Source: Perlucidibaca wandonensis (GTDB lineage Bacteria > Pseudomonadota > Gammaproteobacteria > Pseudomonadales > Moraxellaceae). From it: DNA of 64,000 bases. The stretch is from contig NZ_JBHTIT010000001.1 in the NCBI RefSeq assembly GCF_042677145.1, positions 496,001-560,000 of the forward strand, written 5' to 3'. Made by a program: the position numbers and the translations under genes. Of this stretch, positions 17,892 through 26,987 are shown piece by piece (positions within the stretch are counted from its first letter, which is position 1; every line of letters starts with the position of its first letter). The notes under the pieces were generated by a model. The model saw only the letters and a list, made by a program, of their open reading frames with translations, was not told the origin of the DNA and searched no databases.

Positions 17892-19109
17892 TTAGCGAGC
17901 AGCTGCAACCACGCCGTCGAGCATGCGATAAACGTCGGCTTCGACCATATAGCGCGGCACGCTATACATGCCGTGAGCTTCAGTCAGTGCGTCGTGGGCG
18001 ATGCGTTCGTAATCGCTGCGCTTGATCAAGTCGCCTTGGTTTTTCAGCGGCAGTCGCGATAGCAGCTCATGCACATTGCTGATCAACGCATCTGCAGCAG
18101 CGCTATCGTTTTGCTGCGCGCTGGCAAAGCCTAAGTCGCGTGCTAATAACGCGTATTTTTTCAGGCAGTTGGGTTTATTAAAGGTCAGCACATGCGGCAG
18201 CACCATGGCGTTGGCGCGGCCATGTGGCACACCATAGTTAGCCCCGAGTTGATGCGCAATAGCGTGAACATAGCCCACTGCCGTGATGTTTAAGCAGATG
18301 CCGGCATAGTGCGATGCCAAGGCCATGGCTTCACGCGCAGCGAGGTTTTTTGGCTCATTGCAGGCGGTTTCTAAATGCTTAAAGATCATGCGAACGGCAG
18401 TGCTGTTGTAGCCGTCGGTTTCGGCGTTGGAGAAACCACTGACCCAGCCTTCCAGCGCGTGTGTGAGTGCATCGACGCCAGTTTCTGCGGTGACCGACGC
18501 CGGCATGCCTTGCGTGATGAGTGGATCTAGCGCGGCGGCTCTCGGCACCATGGCCGGATCTACTAGCAGCGACTTGATGTGCGTGGTGCTATCAGAAATA
18601 ACCGCAGCAACACTCGCTTCTGAACCAGTACCCGAAGTCGACGTCACCACAAAAAATGGCAGTGATGGTTTGCGGCCTTTTAGCACGCCGACTAGTTGTT
18701 GCGGGGTTTTGCCTGTGGAGGCAGCAAGCGCGATGACCTTGCCGGCATCGATAGCTGAGCCACCGCCAACAACCAAAATGGCATTCGCACGTGCGGCTTT
18801 GCACGCCGCTAGACCGGCTTCGACGACTTCAAATGTGGGGTCAGGGCGTACGCCAGTGAATAGCGTTGTTTCCACGCCATGGCTCTTTAGCTCGGCAATC
18901 AATGGATCGACAGTGCCTAGTTTGGCCAAAACATCATCTGTAATCACCAATACGCGTGTGATGCCTTGATCGGCCATGCTGCGACATAGGCGTTGCGCTG
19001 AGCCTTCGCCAAGCATAACCAATGGCCTTGGCATGGATAAGACTTTGATAATTGCCCAGAGGGCGCTGAGTTTTGGCAGTGATTTCAGGCGATTGGTAGT
19101 GGCGGACAT
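17892..19109 (-). CDS. Iron-containing alcohol dehydrogenase
   Basis: This is a group III (iron-dependent) alcohol dehydrogenase of 405 residues that interconverts alcohols and aldehydes with NAD(P). The N-terminal nucleotide domain contains GGGSAIDAGKVIAL near residue 120. The metal-binding domain shows AETGVDALTHALEGWVS and HAIAHQLGANYGVPHGRANA, which supply the Asp and His ligands. Length and motif order fit the family. The substrate cannot be told from the sequence. The N-terminal 20 residues extend beyond the usual family start, but no better internal start is visible. It lies 135 bases downstream of the NADH dehydrogenase gene on the same strand. Confidence 0.93.
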   Translation of the reverse strand: MSATTNRLKSLPKLSALWAIIKVLSMPRPLVMLGEGSAQRLCRSMADQGITRVLVITDDVLAKLGTVDPLIAELKSHGVETTLFTGVRPDPTFEVVEAGLAACKAARANAILVVGGGSAIDAGKVIALAASTGKTPQQLVGVLKGRKPSLPFFVVTSTSGTGSEASVAAVISDSTTHIKSLLVDPAMVPRAAALDPLITQGMPASVTAETGVDALTHALEGWVSGFSNAETDGYNSTAVRMIFKHLETACNEPKNLAAREAMALASHYAGICLNITAVGYVHAIAHQLGANYGVPHGRANAMVLPHVLTFNKPNCLKKYALLARDLGFASAQQNDSAAADALISNVHELLSRLPLKNQGDLIKRSDYERIAHDALTEAHGMYSVPRYMVEADVYRMLDGVVAAAR

Positions 19110-19181
19110 GGCGCAGCGGATCCCTTAGTGAGTTGACTAGGGGGTCACGCTACAATGCCAGTGCGCTTTCGGCAAGCAAAA

Positions 19182-19194
19182 ATTGTCAGACAAT
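19182..19194. promoter_or_regulatory. 13-bp palindrome upstream of the alcohol dehydrogenase gene
   Basis: ATTGTC and GACAAT flank a single A in the 135-base gap between the NADH dehydrogenase stop and the alcohol dehydrogenase start. The position would suit an operator or part of a promoter for the dehydrogenase. Its short length makes a chance match possible. Confidence 0.3.
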
Positions 19195-19244
19195 ATGGTT
19201 AAAGCGCTTTTATGCCGAGCGCTAACTCGGCATTGCGGCGTCAA

Positions 19245-20537
19245 TCAGTGCAGCTTAATTTCAGGCCGTGACTTGCTGCTGAGAATGTCTTTACAAAACA
19301 ACACAGCGGTTTTAAAGAAGCCGTGTATTGCGACTTGGTGCAGACGATACAGCGAAATATACATAATTCGCGCTAGCTTACCCTGCACAGCAATCGAACC
19401 CATGAGCACGCCAACAGCGCTGCTATTGAGAGAGACCAATGAACCTTTATCTTGGAAGCGGAAGTCTGCCACTGGCTTGCCAGCGATATGGCGGGGCAGG
19501 GCCTTGAGCAAGTAGCTCGCCTGCTGATGTGCAGTCTGCGCGCGGGGTGGCACGGGGCGGCTACTGCCAGGCAGGGTGCAGGAGCCACAATCGCCCATCG
19601 CAAAGATGTGCGGATCACGCGTGGTTTGCAGTGTTGGCTGAGTGATCAATTGGTTGATGTGATTGGTTTCAAGGCCGCTTAGGTCTTTCATGAAATCAGG
19701 TGCTTTGATGCCAGCTGACCACACCTTAAGTGAGGCGGGTACAAATAGTCCGCTACTTGCTTGTAGGCCATCTTGGCTGATTTGCGTGATTTTTTGGCGA
19801 GTAAAGACTTTGATGCCTAGGCTTTCTAGTTTTTGTCGCGCGGCCGTCGATGTGCCTTCTGGCAGGATGGGCAAAATGCGATCGGCGGCTTCGATCAAGC
19901 TGATATTGACATGGCTAGGCGAAATGCCATCGAGGCCATACTCGGCAAATTGATGCGCGGCATGATGCAGCTCGGCGGCAAGTTCAACACCGGTGGCGCC
20001 AGCGCCAACAATGGCAATATTGAGTTCAGGTGGATTGTCATGGCGGTCAGTGTAGGCATGAGCGCGCAGATACATATTCAAAAATTCGGATTGAAAACGG
20101 TCGGCCTGAGCGCGTGAGTCGAGGAATATGCAATGCTCGCGCGCACCCTCGGTACCAAAGTCATTTGATGTAGAGCCAATTGCCATCACTAACCAGTCGT
20201 AGTTCAAATGGCGTGCGCTGGCTAACGGTTTGCCGTGGCTGTCGCATAATGGCGCCAAAGTGATGGTTTTCTCGTCGCGATCGACGCCTTCAAAACGTCC
20301 TAATTGGAACTCAAAATGGTTTTGCGAGGCATGGGCAAAATAGTTCAACTCGTCTTCATAGGAGTTGATGGTGCCAGCCGCGACTTCGTGCAGCAGTGGT
20401 TTCCAAATATGCGTTAAGCAGGCGTCGACTAAAATAATGCGGGCCTTACCTTGCTGGCCTAAATTGCGCCCAAGGCGTGTTGCTAGCTCAAGTCCGCCGG
20501 CACCACCGCCAACGATAACAATGCGTGGAGTGACCAT
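19245..20537 (-). CDS. ndh: Type II NADH dehydrogenase (NDH-2) family flavoprotein
   Basis: The 430-residue protein is a peripheral membrane flavoenzyme of the NDH-2 type that passes electrons from NADH to quinone without pumping protons. The FAD-binding motif VIVGGGAGGLELATRLG is at residues 7-23. The NADH-binding motif AIVGAGATGVELAAELHH is near 175. The FAD-contacting FAMGDCGSC segment is near 315, and a hydrophobic or amphipathic C-terminal tail fits membrane association. GGAG six bases upstream supports the ATG at 20537. Related sulfide:quinone oxidoreductases are less likely because their paired catalytic cysteines are not evident. Confidence 0.9.
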   Translation of the reverse strand: MVTPRIVIVGGGAGGLELATRLGRNLGQQGKARIILVDACLTHIWKPLLHEVAAGTINSYEDELNYFAHASQNHFEFQLGRFEGVDRDEKTITLAPLCDSHGKPLASARHLNYDWLVMAIGSTSNDFGTEGAREHCIFLDSRAQADRFQSEFLNMYLRAHAYTDRHDNPPELNIAIVGAGATGVELAAELHHAAHQFAEYGLDGISPSHVNISLIEAADRILPILPEGTSTAARQKLESLGIKVFTRQKITQISQDGLQASSGLFVPASLKVWSAGIKAPDFMKDLSGLETNHINQLITQPTLQTTRDPHIFAMGDCGSCTLPGSSRPVPPRAQTAHQQASYLLKALPRHIAGKPVADFRFQDKGSLVSLNSSAVGVLMGSIAVQGKLARIMYISLYRLHQVAIHGFFKTAVLFCKDILSSKSRPEIKLH

Positions 20538-20742
20538 TTTGTCTCCAAAATCAATATTTTATCTGGCCGCGTAACGCCAGAAGCGGCGCGCATTGTATGA
20601 GAGCGAGTATCCTCAGTCATTGCTATTTGTGACTGTAGAGTCGAAATGCCATCGCTTAGATGCCTTGGTGTATCTAGTAAACTAGGGCATGGTTCAGCCT
20701 TTCATGCGCCGAACCACCAACCATTCTGAGATTGTTTAATCC

Positions 20743-21435
20743 ATGCGCCTCGATAAATACATTGCTCAAACCACGGATCTATCGCGCGCCTTAGTGAAGA
20801 TAGCTTTAAGAAATAAGCGCGTTATGGTCAATGGAGAGCTCACGAAAAGTGCCAGCTTAGTCATTGGCCCCAATGATACGGTGCAGCTCGATGGCGATAC
20901 GCTCAGCTCAGCTGGGCCCCGCTATTTCATGCTGAATAAGCCCGCAGGATATGTCTGTGCCACTAGCGATAATGTTCACCCTACGGTGCTTGAGCTGCTC
21001 GATGAGCCTAATCGGCAAGTGCTACACATTGCCGGCCGTCTCGACATCGACACCACCGGTTTAGTGTTAGTTACCGACGATGGCCCGTGGAATCATCGCG
21101 TCACATCGCCGCGTAGTGAGTGCGAAAAGACTTATTACGCCACCTTGCTAACGGATCTTGCTGATGATGCTGAGGAGCGCCTGCAGGCCGGCTTGCAGCT
21201 GCATCACGAAAAGCATCTGACCAAGCCCGCCACGCTAGAGCGTGTGTTTAGCAATGAGGTGCGCCTGACGATTTGCGAGGGCAAATACCATCAGGTGAAA
21301 AGGATGTTTGCCGCGCTCGACAATCGCGTGCTAGAGCTACACCGCGAGCGCATCGGCGATATCGTGCTGGATGATGCGCTGGCGGTGGGTGAGTATCGCG
21401 CCTTGACCGAAGCCGAGATCAATAGCATTCAGTAA
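20743..21435 (+). CDS. rsuA: RsuA, 16S rRNA pseudouridine(516) synthase
   Basis: This enzyme converts U516 of 16S rRNA to pseudouridine. An N-terminal S4 RNA-binding domain (MRLDKYIAQ, residues 1-60) precedes the catalytic domain with PRYFMLNKPAGYVCAT, GRLDIDTTGLVLVTDDG (catalytic Asp in GRLDIDT) and the KTYYATL strand. The sequence closely follows E. coli RsuA in these segments, including ITSPR-like VTSPRSECEKTY, which favours RsuA over RluB, RluE or RluF. The length of 230 matches RsuA (231). It is divergent from ndh and convergent with the DUF2789 gene, 16 bases away. Confidence 0.93.
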   Translation: MRLDKYIAQTTDLSRALVKIALRNKRVMVNGELTKSASLVIGPNDTVQLDGDTLSSAGPRYFMLNKPAGYVCATSDNVHPTVLELLDEPNRQVLHIAGRLDIDTTGLVLVTDDGPWNHRVTSPRSECEKTYYATLLTDLADDAEERLQAGLQLHHEKHLTKPATLERVFSNEVRLTICEGKYHQVKRMFAALDNRVLELHRERIGDIVLDDALAVGEYRALTEAEINSIQ

Positions 21436-21451
21436 TCGCGTTTGATTACAG

Positions 21452-21691
21452 CTATTGGCTAGCCCGTAAGGCTTCGTTTAGCTGGTCCACGATGCCAGTC
21501 CAGTCAGAGTCTAGCATTAGTGCCTCGCGAATAAAGCTCGCTTGCGAGGCTGTCCAGAACTCGGCCTCAGCCAGTGTTTTTTCTGCTGGCAATGGCCGGT
21601 GCTTAGACAAAAATTCATGTATTTCAGCATCTTCAGAAGGCAGTCCAAGCTGTTGAAATAGCTCGGTCATGCGGTGATGAGCTTGGTTCAT
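21452..21691 (-). CDS. DUF2789-family small protein
   Basis: This 79-residue cytoplasmic protein matches the DUF2789 pattern: MTELFQQLGLPSEDAEIHEF followed by HRPLPAEKTLAEAEFWTASQ and FIREAL. The function of the family is unknown. The ATG at 21691 has GAGG eight bases upstream. A GTG at 21700 is inside that ribosome-binding site and is rejected. It lies 33 bases downstream of msrA on the same strand and may be co-transcribed with it. Confidence 0.85.
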   Translation of the reverse strand: MNQAHHRMTELFQQLGLPSEDAEIHEFLSKHRPLPAEKTLAEAEFWTASQASFIREALMLDSDWTGIVDQLNEALRASQ

Positions 21692-21724
21692 TTCGGTCAC
21701 CTCTTCAGTTTGTACTACGAATAC

Positions 21725-22228
21725 TTAGCCTATACCTAACGTCCAGTCGGGGCGAATATAGTGGCAGGTATAGCCCCTTGGATTGTGTAGCAAATAGTCT
21801 TGATGCTCAGGCTCTGCTTGCCAGAAATCGCCAGCGGGCTCAACGCTTGTCACCACCTTTCCTGGCCAACGGCCACTGACATTGACGGCAGCGATTACTT
21901 CATTGGCAACGTGTTGTTGCTGATCTGAGGTGGTGAAGATCGCGGAGCGATAGCTGCTGCCTCTGTCGTTACCTTGTCGATCAGGTGTGCTGGGGTCATG
22001 GATTTGAAAGAAAAATTCCAGCAGCAGGCGAAAGCTAAGCTGAGCTGGATCAAACACTACCTCAATGGCCTCGGCGTGCGAGCCGTGGTTGGGGTAGGTG
22101 GCATTTGGCACATCGCCGCCCGAGTAGCCAACACGCGTGCTTAACACTCCCGGCTGTTGGCGAATCAGGTCTTGCATGCCCCAAAAGCATCCACCAGCCA
22201 AAATAGCGGTCTCTGTGTTTACGCTCAT
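21725..22228 (-). CDS. msrA: Peptide methionine-S-sulfoxide reductase MsrA
   Basis: MsrA repairs oxidised methionine in proteins. The catalytic motif GGCFWGMQ, with nucleophilic Cys14, sits at the usual place near the N-terminus, followed by VGYSGG and the conserved YPNHGSHAEAIEVVFDP and FFQIHDPST segments. The length of 167 residues is that of single-domain MsrA. AGGGG about seven bases before the ATG supports the start. It forms a probable operon with the upstream yaeQ gene (33 bases away). Confidence 0.95.
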   Translation of the reverse strand: MSVNTETAILAGGCFWGMQDLIRQQPGVLSTRVGYSGGDVPNATYPNHGSHAEAIEVVFDPAQLSFRLLLEFFFQIHDPSTPDRQGNDRGSSYRSAIFTTSDQQQHVANEVIAAVNVSGRWPGKVVTSVEPAGDFWQAEPEHQDYLLHNPRGYTCHYIRPDWTLGIG

Positions 22229-22261
22229 ATTTTTGCCCCTGAATATTCCATTGAGTAAACC

Positions 22262-22795
22262 TTAGCGCAGCGGTATTGCATCGATCTCAATGCTGCGCTC
22301 GTTGTCGCTGAGCCAGAGCTGGCCATCCTGTACGGTGCATTGCAACTTCATGTTTTTTTGCACAAAGACAGCGAGTGGCGTATCACCTTGCACCACTAAT
22401 CGGCGCACCTCTAGGTTGTTAGCGCGTTCTAATTTTGGCGCGATGGCGGCCCACCAAATCGGCACCGCATTACCGTAAGCAACGACGGCGACTTGGCGTG
22501 AGCGCCCGCAAGATTTCATCACGCGCCTCTCATCAGGCTGGCCTAGATCGACCCAGAGATCAATTGTGCCGGTGAGATCTTTTTGCCAGATGTCTGGCTC
22601 ATCGGGATCGCTTAAGCCTTTGGAGAAGGCGAGGTCTTCGTGCGCGTAAAGTACAAACGCCAGCAGCCTAAGCATGAGGCGTTCGTCATTTTCCGAAGGG
22701 TGTTGGGCCAGTGTGAGCACATGATCGGCGTAGTAGCCACGATCCATGTCGGCGATATTGAGTTCAACTTTACAGATGGTGGCTTTCAGCGCCAT
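22262..22795 (-). CDS. yaeQ: YaeQ-family protein
   Basis: The 177-residue protein follows YaeQ throughout: MALKATICKVELNIADMDR at the start, the HPSENDERLMLRLLAFVLYA segment, and WVDLGQPDERRVMKSCGRS. YaeQ has a PD-(D/E)XK nuclease-like fold and in E. coli was linked to suppression of RfaH defects. Its exact activity is unresolved. It is the first gene of the small group yaeQ-msrA-DUF2789. Confidence 0.92.
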   Translation of the reverse strand: MALKATICKVELNIADMDRGYYADHVLTLAQHPSENDERLMLRLLAFVLYAHEDLAFSKGLSDPDEPDIWQKDLTGTIDLWVDLGQPDERRVMKSCGRSRQVAVVAYGNAVPIWWAAIAPKLERANNLEVRRLVVQGDTPLAVFVQKNMKLQCTVQDGQLWLSDNERSIEIDAIPLR

Positions 22796-22933
22796 TCAAT
22801 TTCTCGTAGGTCAGTTGGCTGCCCAAAGAGAAATAGGCCATGCCGAATAGCGCCTATGGTAGCTCCTTTTCGCCCACTACTGACCTCTGGCTTTCATAGC
22901 GTTTAGAAAGTCTTGTTATTAAGCTCTAGATTG

Positions 22934-25387
22934 TTACCTGCCATTATTGCAAGTTGGCAGAGCAGTGCCTCCTTGCTTAAACCAAATAGGTGCTGAGACA
23001 GCCACAGGAGCACCTGTAGCCTTATCTCTCACTCTTACGAAAGCCCAGTTTTGCTTTGCGCTATTGCTTAAGGTGAAAGTGGTAGTTGCTGCATTGTGCG
23101 ATATGAGCGGGGAGTAACTCACGGAGTTATCTGCAAGCGAGCTAATCACTTCAATAATGGTGTTATGAGCAAGTAGTGGCGTTTTCTTGCCCAAGCGATC
23201 GGCCACGCTGACCTGAAATTTTAGTTGATCGGTGGGTGCTGCTAAGCGAGAGCCCATTGGGTATGCCTTGCCTTGCGGCGACTCCGTTACGGTAAAACTA
23301 AGCTGTAAGTGGTTATAGTTTTGCGCGACGGCATATACGCGGCGCGCTAATAAGGCCTCTCGAAGGTCACTTTGACTTTGTGTGCGAGCAATAATCACCG
23401 TCTTTGGCAGATTTCCATCTCCCCAGCGACTGTCATGATGATCCTCTGAGCCTATAGGCGCGAGATACCAGCCTTTATCTAGAGCGTAGCCTAACCAGCT
23501 TTGTTTTTTACCATCGCTGTCGTATTCATCACCTTTGCCAAAGACCTCAAGACCTACGACACGGTAGTCGGCGGCTGGCACGTACTTCAAGTCATTGAAG
23601 GTATAAGCGGGATCGCCAGGGGCTGACAGTAAGTCTTGAAGTGGATTGCTAGGCAGTGGGCTTTCTTCGGCAAGCTTTCCTAAGCCTAAGGGCGAGAGCG
23701 CCTTTTTTAAATCCGATAATGGGCCATGGATAGCATCCTCACGACCAGGGTGGTTAAAAATCATTAAGCCATCTGAGCCGCCACCAAGGCTAGTTGGCAT
23801 GACAAACCATGCCCAGAAGCCTTCCATTGTGAGCAAGTATCCTGGCCCTAATTTTGGATTGATGAAGTGCTGCGACATCAGCACATTGGCATGGCCAAAT
23901 CGATCGGATGTCCACTCAAAACCACGCATAGCAGTAAAGCTTGGTGTGCTCGCTTGAAGTGCCTGAGTGTGCGTTGCATCCCACTTCGTGAAATTACTTG
24001 CGATGTTGTCTGGGTCGGATAACAGGCACCCTAGTGGGTTGGTTGCGCAAAATTCTGGGTTTTTTGCAAGCACTAGTGGGATAGGTAGTCCTAAGTTGTC
24101 TGAGTGATCCGTGGTGAAAGCAAACGACCAACCTTTATCTTTGGCACTGGCAAATACATCCGCCGGCTTGGTGAGTTGGTAGCCATCGGAATAGGCTGTG
24201 TGATCATGCAAAACACCAGTGAAGTGCGGCCAATTAGTTTGGCCGGCAGGGTTGCATGTGCCCGCTGAGTCCTGACTTCCAGATAGTCCGGCTGCGGACG
24301 CAATGGGGTTATTCGTTAGCAGCTGCTTGAGCGCACTGAAGCAGCTAGGTTGTGTTGGCGCCGCCAAGCATTCAGCAATAGTGGGTTGAGCGTATTGCTC
24401 TTGAGGTGCTACCGATACACTGACGGTGTCATTGGCGCTTACCGAGCCATCAGAAACTGCCACTGCAAAAACTAATGTACCTGCTTTAGACGGCGCAGTG
24501 AATGAGGCCGTTGCAGATTCTGAGTTGGCTATATATACAGCCTCTCCTTCTGTTTGAGTCCAGGTATAACGTAAACCATCGTTATCCATGTCTTTAGCGC
24601 TTACTAATAGTGCTACTTGTTCATTAGGGCGAGCAGGGGTAGGGGTGGCTTGAGTTCGTTCAATGATGGGGGCTGAGTTATTGGTTGATGCGCGTTTAGT
24701 TACTCGTGTTTGGGCACGAGCTTCAGCTCCCTCATTGTCAGTAACGCTGAGCTCATACACATACACTTCTTCGGTTGAGGTGGTATTGCTGAGCGCTGTT
24801 GTTATTTGACAGTCAGTGCCGACTACTGCTGCTGGCGAGGTGGCCAAAATCCAACGGTAATGGGTAATTTCTCCGTCGGGGTCAATCGATTCACACCCAT
24901 TCAGGGTCACATCAGAGGTGCCGTGGGCGACCGTTTGGTCTTGGCCTGCATGCGCTATTGGAAGTCTATTGGGCAGAACGTTGCGGACTAAAACAGTTGT
25001 TTTGTCCTCTGTTGTTTGGCCTAGGTTGTCTTCGACAAGAAAAATAAAGGTCAGCACCGTATCGCTTTCAACTTGAGGTGCTTGAAATTGAATATTTTTT
25101 TGCCCGTTGTCACTGGGCAATGTGGCTTTAGTGCTGTCGCTAGCCAGTTGCTGCCATAAGACACGGCGTATCGATTGACCTGTCCCTGGAGTAGCTTGGC
25201 CACTAAGCATTATTAGATCGTTTTCTTGAACCGTTTGGCTAGGGCCAGCAACGGCAGTAGGCCTTGACTCATTACCTATGCTTGGTGCCCCGCTATCAGC
25301 CCGTTCTGTGTTGCCGGAGCCATTACCACCACAGGCAATGAGTGAGATTGAAAGCAAGGTAAGGCTTAAGCATGGTGTAATTCGCAT
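22934..25387 (-). CDS. Large surface lipoprotein with PKD-like repeats and a PHP/DUF3604-like domain
   Basis: I chose the ATG at 25387 because it starts a lipoprotein signal peptide ending in the lipobox LIAC (Cys19). The ATG at 25441 would put 18 charged residues in front. Three immunoglobulin-like PKD/cadherin-type repeats follow at roughly residues 40-130, 135-230 and 235-330, recognisable from DGEITHYRWI, YELSVTDNEG and DNDGLRYTWTQ. From about residue 390 a PHP-like metal-dependent hydrolase domain begins with HDHTAYSDGY and FAFTTDHSDN, and later includes IFNHPGR and APIGSEDHHDSRW. These resemble DUF3604/CehA-type phosphoesterase domains. The combination suggests an outer-membrane-anchored hydrolase exposed to the surroundings. 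The substrate is unknown. Confidence 0.8.
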   Translation of the reverse strand: MRITPCLSLTLLSISLIACGGNGSGNTERADSGAPSIGNESRPTAVAGPSQTVQENDLIMLSGQATPGTGQSIRRVLWQQLASDSTKATLPSDNGQKNIQFQAPQVESDTVLTFIFLVEDNLGQTTEDKTTVLVRNVLPNRLPIAHAGQDQTVAHGTSDVTLNGCESIDPDGEITHYRWILATSPAAVVGTDCQITTALSNTTSTEEVYVYELSVTDNEGAEARAQTRVTKRASTNNSAPIIERTQATPTPARPNEQVALLVSAKDMDNDGLRYTWTQTEGEAVYIANSESATASFTAPSKAGTLVFAVAVSDGSVSANDTVSVSVAPQEQYAQPTIAECLAAPTQPSCFSALKQLLTNNPIASAAGLSGSQDSAGTCNPAGQTNWPHFTGVLHDHTAYSDGYQLTKPADVFASAKDKGWSFAFTTDHSDNLGLPIPLVLAKNPEFCATNPLGCLLSDPDNIASNFTKWDATHTQALQASTPSFTAMRGFEWTSDRFGHANVLMSQHFINPKLGPGYLLTMEGFWAWFVMPTSLGGGSDGLMIFNHPGREDAIHGPLSDLKKALSPLGLGKLAEESPLPSNPLQDLLSAPGDPAYTFNDLKYVPAADYRVVGLEVFGKGDEYDSDGKKQSWLGYALDKGWYLAPIGSEDHHDSRWGDGNLPKTVIIARTQSQSDLREALLARRVYAVAQNYNHLQLSFTVTESPQGKAYPMGSRLAAPTDQLKFQVSVADRLGKKTPLLAHNTIIEVISSLADNSVSYSPLISHNAATTTFTLSNSAKQNWAFVRVRDKATGAPVAVSAPIWFKQGGTALPTCNNGR

Positions 25388-25449
25388 AGGTAGTGCTCGG
25401 CAAAATGTATGGAAGCTGGACAAGCCTCTTTGACGGAACACCCCTTATA

Positions 25450-25463
25450 TAACAAATTTGTTA
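25450..25463. promoter_or_regulatory. 14-bp A+T-rich palindrome upstream of the PHP lipoprotein gene
   Basis: TAACAAA and TTTGTTA are adjacent and form a perfect palindrome 63 bases before the lipoprotein start. It is directly followed by ACATAAG, a heptamer that recurs twice in the tolC/PKS intergenic region. It may be an operator. The A+T-rich composition lowers confidence. Confidence 0.3.
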
Positions 25464-25625
25464 CATAAGTGTTAATAGTGGCTGCGGATTAGACTTAGCC
25501 GTTGCGTTTTCATTAGCCATTCGCACGGAAGAAGCAGGCAAACAAATACGCCAAATACGTGGCAGTGGCAGGGCTGTTTGGCTCAAGTTTTGGCTCATCA
25601 ACGCGCAGAAGCCCTTATGTTGCCT

Positions 25626-26972
25626 TTAGTTAGCCACGAGCCAACCATTGATGCGGGTGATTGCGCTCTCGTTTAATAGGCCGATGATTTGGTAGAGGCG
25701 GAAGCAGTTCATCACATAGTCGTAACGCGCGGTTGCAAGTTCAACGCGGGCAGTGTTGACCTTGGTTTCAGAGCTCATGACATCGACGATGCTGTGAGTG
25801 CCAGCCGAATATCCTGCTTCAATGGCACGATAAGCAAGCTCACTTGAGCTCAGGCTGCGTTGCTTTGCCTTAATGCGATAAGCGTCAGTCTTGGCAGTTT
25901 GGAATAATGCCCGAGCCTGATTTTCGATGATTTTGGCATCGGATTCGTGATTTTGTAGCGCTAAGTTGGTTTGCAGGCCTGCGCGTTTAACGCGCGCATG
26001 GGTTGCACCGCCGGAAAAAATCTCCCAACGCGCCTCAACGCCTACAACATCAGTCGTGCCAGAGTTGAGCGCAACTGCTGCACTGTCACTACCTTTTAAA
26101 TTACGGTCGCTATAGCTGGCAAAAAAGTTAATTTGCGGCAGATATTCAGCCTTCAATGCCGACTTGCTGGCTTTGCTTTGTTCGATGCCCAGTAGTGACG
26201 CCAGCAAGTTGGGGTTTTGCTCAATAGCGAGCTTGCCCCATGCATCAACACTGTTAGGTGTTGGCAACAATACGGGGATGTCGGTGCGCAAGGTGGCAAG
26301 CTCAGTGGTGGGTTCGCCAACCAGTGCGCTTAGTGTTTCGCGCTGGCTATTGAGCTGATCTTCTGCTGTTAACACTTGGCTGGCAGCGGCGTCGCGCTGC
26401 GATTCTTGCTCCAAAATATCTACCTGTGAAACGAAGCCCGAGGCGTATTTCGCCTGCGCTTCTTCTAGGCGCTTGGCTAAAGATGCAAGGCGGCTTTTGG
26501 CAATGCTCAAGCTGTCTTGTGCGCGCAAAACATTGAAGTAGGCATCGGCGATATTGAAGTACAAATCTTGCGCCTTGGCATCGGCTAAGGCCTGTTCATA
26601 GGAGCGCTGAATTTTAGCTACTTGGTACTGCTGGAAAGCGCCCCAGTTGAATAAAGGCTGAACAACACGACCACCCCATTCGGTGCTGTCATAGGCTGTA
26701 TCGCCACCTACTGCTGGAACGCCAGGGGCAAACTTAATTGGGTCTTGCTGTAGGTTGGCAGTGCTAGTCGAAGCCGTCAGCACTATCTGCGGCAGTAGCG
26801 AGGCGCGCGCAATATCTGGTGCTTGATTGGCAATAGCGCGTTCGACACGGAGTGCGGCAAAGCGTGAGTTTTTCACTTCTGCCGTATGCACAATATCGAG
26901 CAAGTTGGTCGCAAAGGTGGCTGGGCTGATGAAAAGCATTGAGGCCAAGGTGACACATTTACGGATAGTCAT
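25626..26972 (-). CDS. TolC-family outer-membrane efflux channel
   Basis: This protein of about 448 residues is a TolC/OEP-family trimeric outer-membrane channel with a signal peptide (MTIRKC to about ATFATN). Two OEP repeats are recognisable: NIADAYFNVLRAQDSLSIAKSR near 135 and the second-half counterpart around FQTAKTDAYRIKAKQRSL near 345. The pattern of YxxGxxS-type turns at AKYASGFVSQVDIL and AGYSAGTHSIVDVM is typical of TolC. Translation may instead begin at 26987, five codons earlier. It is divergent from the megasynthase operon, which encodes a HlyD adaptor and ABC/FtsX pump without its own outer-membrane channel, so this is the natural partner of that pump. That link is inferred from position. 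Confidence 0.9.
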   Translation of the reverse strand: MTIRKCVTLASMLFISPATFATNLLDIVHTAEVKNSRFAALRVERAIANQAPDIARASLLPQIVLTASTSTANLQQDPIKFAPGVPAVGGDTAYDSTEWGGRVVQPLFNWGAFQQYQVAKIQRSYEQALADAKAQDLYFNIADAYFNVLRAQDSLSIAKSRLASLAKRLEEAQAKYASGFVSQVDILEQESQRDAAASQVLTAEDQLNSQRETLSALVGEPTTELATLRTDIPVLLPTPNSVDAWGKLAIEQNPNLLASLLGIEQSKASKSALKAEYLPQINFFASYSDRNLKGSDSAAVALNSGTTDVVGVEARWEIFSGGATHARVKRAGLQTNLALQNHESDAKIIENQARALFQTAKTDAYRIKAKQRSLSSSELAYRAIEAGYSAGTHSIVDVMSSETKVNTARVELATARYDYVMNCFRLYQIIGLLNESAITRINGWLVAN

Positions 26973-26987
26973 GAGCGAAATCGTCAT

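Noticed and set aside
20660..20690. Nested short inverted repeats ahead of rsuA
   Set aside because: CTAGT/ACTAG and ATGCC/GGCAT arms are short and asymmetrical. Chance occurrence cannot be excluded.
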